Shown piece after piece: positions 17,530-26,524 of a stretch of DNA of 64,000 nt (position 1 is the stretch's first letter; each line of letters opens with the position of its first letter). Origin of the DNA: Deltaproteobacteria bacterium (GTDB lineage: Bacteria > Desulfobacterota > Binatia > Binatales > Binataceae); contig JAJXYF010000029.1 of NCBI GenBank assembly GCA_021780755.1, positions 62,001-126,000 on the forward strand. The letters are read 5' to 3'. The position numbers and the translations under genes are program-made. The notes beneath the pieces are model-generated. The model was not told where the DNA came from. It saw only the letters and a program-made list of their open reading frames with translations, and did no database searches.

Positions 17530-18735
17530 GTGGACGTGGCTGATTCGACGACACAATGGGCGTTGCGTATCAAGATGAACGATGAGGGTCGCAAGGATCC
17601 CGAGGCCTTTCTCGATCTCGTACCGCAAGCCCGCAAGGGCCGCCTGAAGGTTTATCTGGGCGGCGCCGCCGGGGTCGGCAAGACCTACCGGATGCTGGAG
17701 GAAGCGCATCAGCTGCGTCGGGGGGGTCACGACGTGGTGGTGGGCTTCGTCGAGACTCATGGCCGGGCGGAAACGGCGGCGCGCATTGGCGATCTCGAAC
17801 TGGTGGCGCCGCGCAAGCTTCCATATCGGGGCGTGACGCTCGAGGAGATGGACGTCGAGGCGATCCTGGCGCGCAAGCCGGAGTTCGCAATCGTTGACGA
17901 ATTGCCGCATACCAACGCGTCGGGCTCGCGCCACAGCAAGCGCTACCAGGACGTCGAGGAACTGATTGCCAACGGCATCACGGTGATTACCGCCTTCAAC
18001 GTGCAGCATCTGGAGAGCCTCAACGAGGTGGTGCGGCGCATCACGGGGGTGGAAATCCGGGAAACCATCCCGGATACGTTTCTGGCCCACGCCGATCAGG
18101 TGGTGACGGTTGACCTTCCGGTGGAGGAATTGCGTCAGCGCCTGCGGGAGGGAAAGATTTACCCGCCCGATCGGGTCGAACAGGCACTCAAGAATTTCTT
18201 CAAGCCGAGCAATCTCGCGTCGCTGCGCGAACTTGCGCTGCGCGAAGTCGCGCGCGATCAGAGCCGCCAACGCGAGGAACTGGAACTGCTCAAGCGCGAG
18301 GGCGGACGGCGCACGGCGATCAGCGATCGGCTGATGGTGTGCCTGTCCTCGAACCCGGACGGCAGCGAAAACCTGCTGCGCAAGGCGGCGCGGAGCGCGG
18401 CACAAATGAATGCGGAATGGTACGCGGTGCACATCGAGACGCCGGACGAATCGGTGCAGAAGATCAGCACCTCAAATTTTCGCGCGCTGCTGGATAATAT
18501 CAACCTGGCGGCGGCGCTGGGCGGCGAAGTGGTCTGGCTTAAGGCGACCGACGTGATCAAAGCGTTGACGGAGTTCGCGCGAGAGAAAAATATTACGCGA
18601 ATCGTCGTCGGGCGCACCCATCCGACCTTCTGGAATCGCGTGTTGCGGCGGTCGCTGACCAGCCGGCTGCTGGCGGCGGCGCCCGAATTCAATATCGAAG
18701 TCGTCGGCCTGGAGCCGCGGGAACCACGGTCATGA
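17530..18735 (+). CDS. KdpD N-terminal half (KdpD + USP domains), no kinase domain
   Basis: About 386-401 residues (GTG at 17530; ATG at 17575 is an alternative, neither with a clear ribosome site). Residues ~35-240 form the KdpD domain with Walker A GGAAGVGKT and HTNASGSRHSKRYQDVEELI; the rest is a universal-stress-protein domain ending IVVGRTHPTFWNRVLRRSLTSRLL. The transmembrane segments, GAF and histidine-kinase modules of full KdpD are absent and are instead supplied by the next gene, which overlaps by four bases. In other bacteria this part senses K+/ATP or cyclic di-AMP. Confidence 0.9.
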   Translation: MDVADSTTQWALRIKMNDEGRKDPEAFLDLVPQARKGRLKVYLGGAAGVGKTYRMLEEAHQLRRGGHDVVVGFVETHGRAETAARIGDLELVAPRKLPYRGVTLEEMDVEAILARKPEFAIVDELPHTNASGSRHSKRYQDVEELIANGITVITAFNVQHLESLNEVVRRITGVEIRETIPDTFLAHADQVVTVDLPVEELRQRLREGKIYPPDRVEQALKNFFKPSNLASLRELALREVARDQSRQREELELLKREGGRRTAISDRLMVCLSSNPDGSENLLRKAARSAAQMNAEWYAVHIETPDESVQKISTSNFRALLDNINLAAALGGEVVWLKATDVIKALTEFAREKNITRIVVGRTHPTFWNRVLRRSLTSRLLAAAPEFNIEVVGLEPREPRS

Positions 18736-20537
18736 GTCCACCTTCGCTGCGCAACCGAATCCGCAATGGCACGCTGGCGATGGTGGCGATCGCGGTGACG
18801 CTGGTCGCATTGGCGCTGCCGGAAGTGCATAGCCTGGGCGGGTCAATTCGGCGCACGCTATATCGCAACTATTTAAGTATCGAGGCGGCGCAGCACATGA
18901 ACGCGGCGCTGTGGAACTTACAACTGGCGGCACACGACGGACGCACCGCGACGGTGCTGCCGGCGAGCCGCGACGAATTCACCCATTGGATTCGGCGCGA
19001 ACGCGACAATGTCACAGAGATCGGCGAGGGGACGCTGGCCAAGGAGATCGACGATCGGGGGGCCGCGCTCTTCGCGCAGTTCGGCAACGGCCAGGCAGGG
19101 GCGAAGCACGATCAGGATTTCGCGATATTGCATCAGCGGCTGGACCGTTTGATCGAGATTAACCGCGACGCGATGTTCCGGGCCGACAGCCGAGCGAGCC
19201 AGATGAGCGATCGGCTGACCTACGAATTTGCCGCGGGGCTGGTAATCCTGCTGCTGCTGGGCGCGGCGCTGTCGTGGACGATCGCCTGGAATCTGTCGAA
19301 ACCGCTTGACGAATTGACCCAGCGGCTGCGCGGGTTCAACCTGCGCGGCCCGTCGCTGCGGTTGGGGCCGCAACCGCTCGCCGAACTGCAAGGGGTCGCC
19401 TCCGAATTCAATCGGATGGCGGAGCGCCTGGAGCAATTCGAGAAACTCAACGTCGATCGCATCATCTATGAGAAGAGCAAGACCGAGGCGATCATCGAGA
19501 GTTTAGAGGACGGCATCGTGCTGATCGATCCGGCGGGCGTGGTGACGCACATCAACGAAGTGGCGGCGATCATCCTCGGCATCGAGCGGGCGGAGGCGCT
19601 GGGATCGCCGTTCAACGACCTCAACAGCAACCATCCGCATTACATGCGTGTGCGGGCGGCGTTGAACAACGGCCGCAAGATGCTCAACGACAGCGCGCGG
19701 GTCGAAGTCGATCTGCATGTGCGCGGGCGCGACCATACCTACGTGCTGAAACCGGTACCGCTGCGCCACGGCGACAATGAATCATTGGGGACGCTGCTGA
19801 TTCTCCAGGACATCACGTACTTGCGCGACAAGGACCGGGCGCGGGTGAACCTGGTCGCGACGCTTTCGCACGAACTGAAGACCCCGCTGACATCGCTCGC
19901 GCTGTCGGCGGAATTGCTCGATCGTGACAAGGGCAATCTCGAACCCAAACAGCGCGAGTTGCTGGCGACCGCGAGCGAGGACATTGGCCGCATCCGCCAT
20001 CTCGCCGACGATTTGCTGAACCTGGCGCGGGGCGAAACGGGCACCATCTCGATTCGCGGCATCACCGTCGATCTGGCCGGCGTGATCAGCGCGGTAATCG
20101 GCACCTTCGCACTGCAAGCGGAACAAAAAGGCATCACGCTTAGGGGCGCGATCGCGGAATCGACCCCGGCGGTGCTCGCCGACCCGGTCAAACTCTCATG
20201 GGTGGTGTCGAACCTGATTGGCAATGCCATGCGCTATACTCCGAGCGGTGGAACGATCACGATTTCGTCTTGCGGCGAGAAGGGCGTGGCGCGCGTCGAA
20301 GTGAGCGATACGGGGCCCGGGGTAGCGCCGGAAATCCGCGACCACCTGTTTGAACGCTATGCGCAATGGCACGGCAATGGCGTCGAAGCCGGCTCGGCGG
20401 GACTCGGCCTGGCGATCGCCAAGGAAATCGTCGAGGCACACGGCGGACGCATCTTCGTGGACAGCACGGTCGGCGAAGGGACCCGCTTTACCGTCGAGTT
20501 GCCGGTGCGCAGGGCTGAAACATGGCCAAACTCCTGA
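18732..20537 (+). CDS. Membrane sensor histidine kinase (HAMP-PAS-HisKA-HATPase)
   Basis: A 601-residue kinase starting with ATG at 18732, overlapping the KdpD-like stop. Two membrane helices (about residues 15-35 and 165-190) flank a ~130-residue periplasmic sensor; a HAMP linker and PAS domain (SLEDGIVLIDPAGVVTHINE) follow. The phospho-accepting histidine is H380 in LSHELKTPLTSL; the N box NLIGNAMRYTPSGG and G boxes DTGPGVAPEIR and GLGLAIAKEIVEAHGG are intact. It presumably phosphorylates the NtrC-type regulator whose gene overlaps its 3' end. Confidence 0.95.
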   Translation: MSPPSLRNRIRNGTLAMVAIAVTLVALALPEVHSLGGSIRRTLYRNYLSIEAAQHMNAALWNLQLAAHDGRTATVLPASRDEFTHWIRRERDNVTEIGEGTLAKEIDDRGAALFAQFGNGQAGAKHDQDFAILHQRLDRLIEINRDAMFRADSRASQMSDRLTYEFAAGLVILLLLGAALSWTIAWNLSKPLDELTQRLRGFNLRGPSLRLGPQPLAELQGVASEFNRMAERLEQFEKLNVDRIIYEKSKTEAIIESLEDGIVLIDPAGVVTHINEVAAIILGIERAEALGSPFNDLNSNHPHYMRVRAALNNGRKMLNDSARVEVDLHVRGRDHTYVLKPVPLRHGDNESLGTLLILQDITYLRDKDRARVNLVATLSHELKTPLTSLALSAELLDRDKGNLEPKQRELLATASEDIGRIRHLADDLLNLARGETGTISIRGITVDLAGVISAVIGTFALQAEQKGITLRGAIAESTPAVLADPVKLSWVVSNLIGNAMRYTPSGGTITISSCGEKGVARVEVSDTGPGVAPEIRDHLFERYAQWHGNGVEAGSAGLGLAIAKEIVEAHGGRIFVDSTVGEGTRFTVELPVRRAETWPNS

Positions 20538-21856
20538 TCGTCGATGACGAGAAAAATATCCGCAGCCATCTCGCCACTTTCTTCGAGGGCTGCGGCCATC
20601 AGGTGCGGACCGCGGAGAGCGGACCGCAGGCGCGCGCCCTGCTTTCCAGCGACCGCGGCTTCGATCTGATGCTCACTGATTATCGCATGGCGGAGATGAA
20701 CGGGCTGGAACTTCTGCGGCAGGTGCGGCGCGAGACGCCCGACCTCGCCGTGATCCTGATGACGGCGTACGCCACGGTGGAAAATGCGGTCGCCGCCATG
20801 AAGGCCGGCGCTTATGACTACCTGACCAAGCCGTTTACGCTCGACCAGGTCGAGCACGTGGTTGATCGCGCGCTCGAGGCGCAGCGCCTGCGGGCGGAAA
20901 ACCGCGCCCTGCGCGACACCCTCGAGGAGCGTCCGCTGCTCGAATCGCAAAGCCCCGTGATGCAGCAACTGCTGGAAACCACGCGGCGCGTCGCGGCGAG
21001 CGAAGCGACGATCCTGCTGATGGGCGAAAGCGGCACGGGCAAGAATGTTATCGCGCACCAGATTCATCGCTGGAGTCCGCGGTTGGAAAAGCCCTTCGTG
21101 GTCGTCAATTGCACGACTTTATCCGAGCCGTTGCTCGAAAGTGAGCTGTTCGGCCACATGCGCGGATCGTTCACCGGGGCGGTCAAAGACAAGCCGGGCC
21201 GGCTCGAAGCCGCACATCGGGGAACCGTCTTTCTTGACGAGATTGCCGATCTGAGTCCGCCGCTGCAGACCAAGTTCCTGCGCTTTGTGCAGGAACAGAG
21301 CTTCGAGCGGGTGGGCGGCGATGACACGATCGAAGTCGATACGCGGATCGTGGCGGCGTCGAACCGTGATTTGATGAGCGAAGTCGCCGCGCATCGGTTT
21401 CGCGAGGATCTCTTTTACCGGCTGAACGTGATTGCGCTGCGCGTGCCGCCATTGCGCGAGCGTCCCCAGGACATCTTGCGGCTCGCCGAGCGCCTGTTGA
21501 TCGTGGCGGCGGCGCGCAACCACCGGCAGACCCTGCGCCTGTCGCCCGAGGTAGAAGCCGCGCTGATCGCCTATCGATGGCCGGGTAACGTACGCGAACT
21601 GCGCAACGCGATTGAACGCGCGGCCGTGCTGGTTCAGGGCGACCTCATCGCGCCGCAATATCTGCCCGACGCGATTTTCCAGGATGCGCCGGCCGCGCCC
21701 GCTACCAGCACTCACCCGGCCAGCCTCGAAGAGGTCGAGCGCGAACAGATTATCCGGGTACTGGCGGAATCGCCGACGCTGGAGGACGCCGCGGAGACGC
21801 TTGGAATCAACGTCTCGACGTTGTGGCGCAAGCGCCGGCGCTACAAGATCGAGTGA
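20522..21856 (+). CDS. NtrC-family sigma-54-dependent response regulator
   Basis: A 444-residue protein with a receiver domain (phosphate-accepting D53 in LTDYRM, Lys in LTKPF), a AAA+ domain (~140-370) and a Fis-type helix-turn-helix at the end (LEDAAETLGINVSTLWRKRRRY). Walker A reads GESGTGKN where most family members have GESGTGKE, and the sigma-54-contact loop is GSFTGA instead of GAFTGA. Start ATG at 20522 overlaps the kinase gene by 16 bp. It is the natural activator for the sigma-54-type promoter at 12548, in place of the usual OmpR-type KdpE. Confidence 0.95.
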   Translation: MAKLLIVDDEKNIRSHLATFFEGCGHQVRTAESGPQARALLSSDRGFDLMLTDYRMAEMNGLELLRQVRRETPDLAVILMTAYATVENAVAAMKAGAYDYLTKPFTLDQVEHVVDRALEAQRLRAENRALRDTLEERPLLESQSPVMQQLLETTRRVAASEATILLMGESGTGKNVIAHQIHRWSPRLEKPFVVVNCTTLSEPLLESELFGHMRGSFTGAVKDKPGRLEAAHRGTVFLDEIADLSPPLQTKFLRFVQEQSFERVGGDDTIEVDTRIVAASNRDLMSEVAAHRFREDLFYRLNVIALRVPPLRERPQDILRLAERLLIVAAARNHRQTLRLSPEVEAALIAYRWPGNVRELRNAIERAAVLVQGDLIAPQYLPDAIFQDAPAAPATSTHPASLEEVEREQIIRVLAESPTLEDAAETLGINVSTLWRKRRRYKIE

Positions 21857-21874
21857 CGCCGCAAGGCCGGCGGC

Positions 21875-22648
21875 TCATAGAGAATCGACGAAGTTACCGA
21901 CTTCCTCTTCCTGTTCCAGTTCGCGCTGCCAGACGGCGCTGAAATTCAAGTTGATCGCGCGCGCGTATCGGTTGGCCGCGAAAATCGGATAGGCTTCCCA
22001 TTCGAAATCCTGCTTGAACGCCCGTAGATCATCAGTCTTGACCGCCAGCGAGACGATCGGCACTTCGAAGCCGGCGACCTGATTACCGTGCTCATCGCGG
22101 CGGTCATCGCCCGGTGCCAGCAGGTCGGCGCGGATCAGCTTGACCATCGGAAAGCATTGCGCCACTTGATGCAGTCCGCGCATCAGCCGGCCCATCTGCA
22201 GGCGCAAATCGACCTGCCCGCCGTAGTTCTCATCATCCGCATAGATCGTGACGGCGATCGCGAATTGATTGGTCAGGTCGAGCTTCTCCACCGTCCCGCT
22301 ATCGGAGAGCATCGCGGGAACCGATTCGGTGGTGGGAGCAACCTCGTCGGGGCATGCGCTCACCTGGTCGTCGTTTGAGGCGCCGAGCACAAAGGGCAGC
22401 GTCGCCAGCATCACCGGGGCGATCCCATAGAACAGCACCCGTCGCATCCGCTGGTAACCGGTGAGGTGGAACCAACGCGAGCGTTGCCTGCGCAACGCTC
22501 GCCCGAACGACCCCGACGCCAGGCCAGCCTGGCGCCGGTCGGTATCGGCCGCAACGCCTTGCTCGCCGGTCGAGACAGATTCAGTGACGCTCAGATGATG
22601 ATCGGATCGCTTGCCGGACGAGCAACCACAAGCCGCACAATTCGCCAT
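21875..22648 (-). CDS. Hypothetical membrane-anchored protein with Cys-rich N-terminus
   Basis: A 257-residue protein I do not recognise. It starts at ATG 22648 after GAGGAGTATTTTGAA. The N-terminus has CAACGCSSGK, a possible metal-binding cluster; residues ~70-90 form one hydrophobic helix (VLFYGIAPVMLATLPFVLG); the C-terminal ~165 residues are soluble and end in an acidic LEQEEEVGNFVDSL. A possible -35 box TTGACA lies at 22693-22698 (minus strand). It is transcribed convergently with the kdp regulator genes. Confidence 0.65.
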   Translation of the reverse strand: MANCAACGCSSGKRSDHHLSVTESVSTGEQGVAADTDRRQAGLASGSFGRALRRQRSRWFHLTGYQRMRRVLFYGIAPVMLATLPFVLGASNDDQVSACPDEVAPTTESVPAMLSDSGTVEKLDLTNQFAIAVTIYADDENYGGQVDLRLQMGRLMRGLHQVAQCFPMVKLIRADLLAPGDDRRDEHGNQVAGFEVPIVSLAVKTDDLRAFKQDFEWEAYPIFAANRYARAINLNFSAVWQRELEQEEEVGNFVDSL

Positions 22649-23168
22649 TTCAAAATACTCCTCACAGGCGCATTTCCAAACTTAACAGCTATTGTCAACG
22701 GCGGATATCGGGATAATTTGGCTTGTTGAATCAACTTGTAGATAAAGTTGCCACTTCGATATGGACAAAGAAGCGGCGAACGGGCAGGTTAAATAAGGAG
22801 ATTCAGACAAACCGCGCCCGCTTCAGGCAGGCCAAGTCGTAGCTTCTCACTGATAATAATAACGTCCAAACCGTTCTTTAGAGAACCATACAAACGGTGC
22901 CGATCGACATTTCATCGCGAGCGATCTTCACTGACTGGACGCCGATTGGCACCTCGATAGGTCATTACGACGAACTCGCCCGATCCGGTCGCAGAAGCTG
23001 GAAGATTGCTGGAACTCGTACGACATTTCGCCGGGAGGCCCCACCGAAATGCTGCAAATGCCGCAATGGTACCGCCTCGCCGAGAATCCAAACGTCGCCG
23101 AACCTGCGATCACCGCGATGGTTATCAGCAAGCAACCTGGCCTTTTGAAAGGGGTTTGGAGATTTAAC
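22649..23168. other. Long intergenic stretch, possible gene remnant
   Basis: AT-richer than its surroundings. A plus-strand frame 22935-23180 reads protein-like (CWNSYDISPGGPTEMLQMPQ and YRLAENPNVAEPAITAMVIS) but has no good start and runs into the tRNA. Another frame from 22897 has a GTG start but a less natural translation. I treat the region as non-coding or a decayed gene. Confidence 0.4.
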
Positions 23169-23244
23169 TGGAGCGGGTGATCGGTTTCGAACCGACGACC
23201 TTGTGCTTGGCAAGCACACGCTCTACCAACTGAGCTACACCCGC
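23169..23244 (-). tRNA. tRNA-Gly (GCC)
   Basis: The minus strand folds as a full 76-nt tRNA: acceptor GCGGGTG/CACCCGC, D-arm AGCTCAGTTGGTAGAGC, anticodon loop TTGCCAA (anticodon GCC), T-arm GTCGGTTCGAAACCGAT. Position 73 is T, as usual for tRNA-Gly, and CCA is encoded. Confidence 0.95.
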
Positions 23245-23298
23245 TCGCCAGTCGTGGCTGGTCAGAACCAGATCATTTATTGGTCGGCGCGCGACTTG

Positions 23299-23886
23299 TC
23301 AAATCGCCGCCCGGCGCGCGACCGACGAGCGCGGTCGCGGCATGATCACGCTCCAGGCCCGATAGAAGTAATCAAGGCCCGACCACACCGTCAGCACGGT
23401 CGCCATCCAGAGCAGAAACATGCCGGCGGCGAAGAAGTCCACGTGGAAGTAAGTGTAGTGGATGAGCAGTCCGTGGAGCGCGATCGACTGCAACGCCATC
23501 TTGTACTTGCCGAGTTCCTCGGCGGCGATGATGCGTCCGCGGCTGGCCGCGACGGCGCGCAACCCGGTGACCAGAATCTCCCGCGAGACCAACACCACCA
23601 CCATCCAGGCGGGCACGCGGGGCATCCGCGACATCGCGGCGAGCATGATCAGAGCGGCGGTGACGACCAGCTTGTCGGCCAACGGATCGAGGAATTTGCC
23701 GAGATTGGTGCCGGAACCATAGGAACGCGCGATATAACCGTCGAGGAAGTCGGTGATCGTGGCGAGAAAGAAGACGCCGGCGGCGATGGCCGAGGGCAGC
23801 GGCCCCGGGAAGGTCAGCAGATAGACCAACAGCGGCACGCAAGCGATGCGCAGGAAAGTCAGGACGTTGGGGGCCGTGAACGTCAC
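23299..23886 (-). CDS. pgsA: CDP-diacylglycerol--glycerol-3-phosphate 3-phosphatidyltransferase
   Basis: It makes phosphatidylglycerophosphate for phosphatidylglycerol and cardiolipin synthesis in the inner membrane. The CDP-alcohol phosphatidyltransferase signature D-x2-DG-x2-AR-x8-G-x3-D-x3-D is seen in DFLDGYIARSYGSGTNLGKF followed by LDPLADK. GTG at 23886 (GAAGG eight bases upstream) begins MTFTAPNVLTFLRI, the usual N-terminus, and gives 195 residues; a TTG at 23949 would add 21 unlikely residues. It lies just upstream of the tRNA-Gly gene on the same strand. Confidence 0.93.
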   Translation of the reverse strand: MTFTAPNVLTFLRIACVPLLVYLLTFPGPLPSAIAAGVFFLATITDFLDGYIARSYGSGTNLGKFLDPLADKLVVTAALIMLAAMSRMPRVPAWMVVVLVSREILVTGLRAVAASRGRIIAAEELGKYKMALQSIALHGLLIHYTYFHVDFFAAGMFLLWMATVLTVWSGLDYFYRAWSVIMPRPRSSVARRAAI

Positions 23887-24162
23887 ACCGAAGACCTTCG
23901 CCGATTGAATTTGAACGCCCTTTGCGGAGCCGCTTCCCGGATGATCCAACTTTAGGGCATGCGCGCGGGCCGCGCAAATCGATAGCGGTCGCGCGGCCGA
24001 CCGAGCGTTGCGAGCCGCAATTCACGGGCGGAGGCGATCGCATGGATGGTCGGGCCTGGAGAGGGCGCCGAAATCGATTGACTATTGCGATTGCGCTCAA
24101 TTAGCGTCGAAATGGAATTGAGGCGCGGCCACGGCCGGCCTCGCCCGATCGGCGCTGACAAG

Positions 24163-25806
24163 ATGAAACTGCGAAACTCAACCGACAGCGACTTCCTGGT
24201 AATCGGCGGCGGTATCGCCGGCATGATCTTCGCGATCAAGGCCGCGGCCATCGGCAGCGTGACGGTCTTGACCAAGGCGGCCAGCGACGAGGCCAACACC
24301 GCTTACGCGCAGGGCGGAATCGCGAGCGTGTGGAGCGTGGACGATTCCTTCGAATCGCACGTCGAGGACACGCTCAAGGCCGGCGCCGGCCTGTGCGATC
24401 GTACGGCGGTCGAAAGTATCGTGCGCGACGGCCCGGAGGCGGTGCGCGAGTTGATCACGCTGGGCACACAATTCACGCGGGTCGAGGAAGGCGGCGAGGA
24501 CGAATACGACCTGGGGCGCGAGGGCGGCCATAGCCATCGGCGGGTGCTCCATGCGCAGGATCTGACGGGACGCGAAATCATGCGGGCGCTGGGTGCGGCG
24601 GCCGAAGCGCGGCCGAATATCCGCGTGCTCGAGAATCACGTCGCGGTCAATCTGCTGATCGAACGGGGCACCGACGGTCGGCCACGCGCCTGCTGGGGTG
24701 TCTATGCGTTGGACAAGGCGACCATGTCGGTCCGCAAGATCGTCGCGCGAACAACCCTGCTGGCGACCGGCGGCGCGGGCAAGGTCTATCTCTATACGAC
24801 CAATCCCGACATCGCCTCGGGCGACGGCGTAGCGATGGCTTATCGGGCAGGCGTGCCGATCGCGAACATGGAGTTCTACCAGTTCCATCCGACCTGCCTA
24901 TACCATCCGATGGCGAAGTCGTTCCTGATTTCCGAAGCGCTGCGCGGTGAAGGGGCGATTCTGCGGCTACCGGACGGCACGCCGTTCATGAAGCGGTATC
25001 ATCCGGACGCGGAACTGGCGCCGCGCGACGTCGTGGCCCGCGCGATTGATTCCGAGATGAAGCGGCTAGGGCTCGATTGTGTCTTTCTCGACATCAGCCA
25101 TCTCGACGCGGCCTACATCCGCGAGCGGTTTCCGAATATCTACAAGCGCTGCCTGGTCTATGGCTTCGACCTGACGGCGGGTCCGATACCGGTGGTGCCG
25201 GCGGCGCACTATATGTGCGGGGGCGTGGTGACGGACCTGATGGCGCGAACCGCGATCCCGCGGCTTTACGCAGCCGGCGAAGTCGCGATGACGGGATTGC
25301 ACGGCGCGAACCGGCTGGCCTCGAACTCACTGCTGGAAGCGGCGGTGATGGGGCGGCGGGCGTTTGCCGCCGCGCGCGAGCAGTTGAGTCACGACGAGGG
25401 CATTGCGCCGGCGTTCCCGGAATGGGATCCGGGCAACGCGATTCAGAGCGAACAGCGCGTGCTGATCACGCATAGCTGGGAAGAGATTCGCCGGCTGATG
25501 TGGAACTACGTCGGCATCGTGCGCAGCGATCGGCGACTCGAGCGCGCGCTGCGGCGAATCCTGATGCTCAAGGAAGAAATCCACAGCTACTACTGGGATC
25601 ACCTGATCGATTCCGACCTGATCGAGCTGCGCAACCTGGTGACGGTGGCGGAGCTGGTGGTGCGCTGCGCGATGATGCGCAAGGAATCGCGCGGCCTCAA
25701 CTACAATATCGACCATCCTGAACATGACGACACGCGTGCGCCGCACGATACGATCGTCAGCCGCGACGACGCGATGCCCGCGGAGGCGTCCGCCCGCCCC
25801 GCGTAG
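24163..25806 (+). CDS. nadB: L-aspartate oxidase
   Basis: A flavoprotein of about 547 residues that oxidises aspartate to iminoaspartate, the first step of NAD synthesis. Visible signs: FAD-binding DFLVIGGGIAGM at the N-terminus, HRRVLHAQDLTGREIMRAL, NMEFYQFHPTCLYHP with catalytic residues, and GLHGANRLASNSLLEAAVMG near the C-terminal FAD contact. ATG at 24163 puts the dinucleotide motif at the usual distance; ATG 24112 and TTG 24085 are longer in-frame options. nadA and nadC are not in the window. It diverges from pgsA. Confidence 0.95.
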   Translation: MKLRNSTDSDFLVIGGGIAGMIFAIKAAAIGSVTVLTKAASDEANTAYAQGGIASVWSVDDSFESHVEDTLKAGAGLCDRTAVESIVRDGPEAVRELITLGTQFTRVEEGGEDEYDLGREGGHSHRRVLHAQDLTGREIMRALGAAAEARPNIRVLENHVAVNLLIERGTDGRPRACWGVYALDKATMSVRKIVARTTLLATGGAGKVYLYTTNPDIASGDGVAMAYRAGVPIANMEFYQFHPTCLYHPMAKSFLISEALRGEGAILRLPDGTPFMKRYHPDAELAPRDVVARAIDSEMKRLGLDCVFLDISHLDAAYIRERFPNIYKRCLVYGFDLTAGPIPVVPAAHYMCGGVVTDLMARTAIPRLYAAGEVAMTGLHGANRLASNSLLEAAVMGRRAFAAAREQLSHDEGIAPAFPEWDPGNAIQSEQRVLITHSWEEIRRLMWNYVGIVRSDRRLERALRRILMLKEEIHSYYWDHLIDSDLIELRNLVTVAELVVRCAMMRKESRGLNYNIDHPEHDDTRAPHDTIVSRDDAMPAEASARPA

Positions 25807-25990
25807 TACAGTCGCAGAGCGAAATTTTCGACCGCGAATGTTAGTGGGCATTGTCCTCACCCGCGCCCGCTGTTCAGGATTGCAAAGCGGCGAAGGATTT
25901 TCGCGCAGTGCCGGGTCGCTGTGTGCATCTTGATGATAGTCCTATGCGGCGAGTTGCTGGCTCGCGACAATCTTCGGTAGGCTCTTGCGG

Positions 25991-26524
25991 ATGCCAGAGA
26001 CCATTCAGCTCTTCCGAGTCCTGTTGGCTGCCCCTGCAGACGTAACAGCAGAACACGAGTTGGTCGCTGGTGCGATCAACGATTGGAATGTTCAGCACGG
26101 TGATAGCTCCAAAGCCAGGGTAGAACTGATGAGCTGGCGGACACACGCACACCCTGAAGCAGGCAGACGGCCGCAGGACCTCATTAATCGGCAGTTTGCC
26201 GATCGCGCGGATCTTGTGCTTGCGATCTTTTGGCGGCGGCTGGGCAGCCCGACGGGAAAGGCCGCCTCGGGAACCGTGGAGGAAATCGAGCGCGCGCAAA
26301 GACGAGGCAAGCAGGTGATGGTATACTTTTCTCAGCGTCCAGGCACCGAAAAAGATCCTCCTGATTCGCGCGAGCAAGCGAGAATTGAGCGGTTCAGACG
26401 GAAATTGAGACAGATCGCTCTATATAGCACCTATAACGATATGCGGGAGTTCGAGATATCTGTAAGAAAAGACCTGGCGCTCGTGATGCGCGAAGTGGTC
26501 GCGAACGCGAGGAAGAAGCGATGA
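25991..26524 (+). CDS. DUF4062/TIR-like (nucleoside deoxyribosyltransferase-fold-like) protein
   Basis: The protein has about 177 residues (ATG 25991; a TTG two codons earlier is possible). It opens LFRVLLAAPADVTAEHELV, like the SPxDV-type start of DUF4062 domains that precede NTPase modules, and later has ADLVLAIFWRRLGSPTG then SGTVEEIERA. The Asp and the Glu of the SGTVEE segment sit where TIR and nucleoside-deoxyribosyltransferase folds keep catalytic residues. No second domain follows. Its stop overlaps the next ATG (ATGA). Base composition is visibly less GC-rich than flanking nadB and clpA, suggesting transfer. A signalling or NAD/nucleotide-acting role is inference. Confidence 0.6.
   Translation: MPETIQLFRVLLAAPADVTAEHELVAGAINDWNVQHGDSSKARVELMSWRTHAHPEAGRRPQDLINRQFADRADLVLAIFWRRLGSPTGKAASGTVEEIERAQRRGKQVMVYFSQRPGTEKDPPDSREQARIERFRRKLRQIALYSTYNDMREFEISVRKDLALVMREVVANARKKR

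Noticed and set aside
23437-23450. cacgtgga near 23440 as a second parS site
   Set aside because: The flanks (tccacgtgga) break the consensus at several positions and it lies inside the pgsA coding region.
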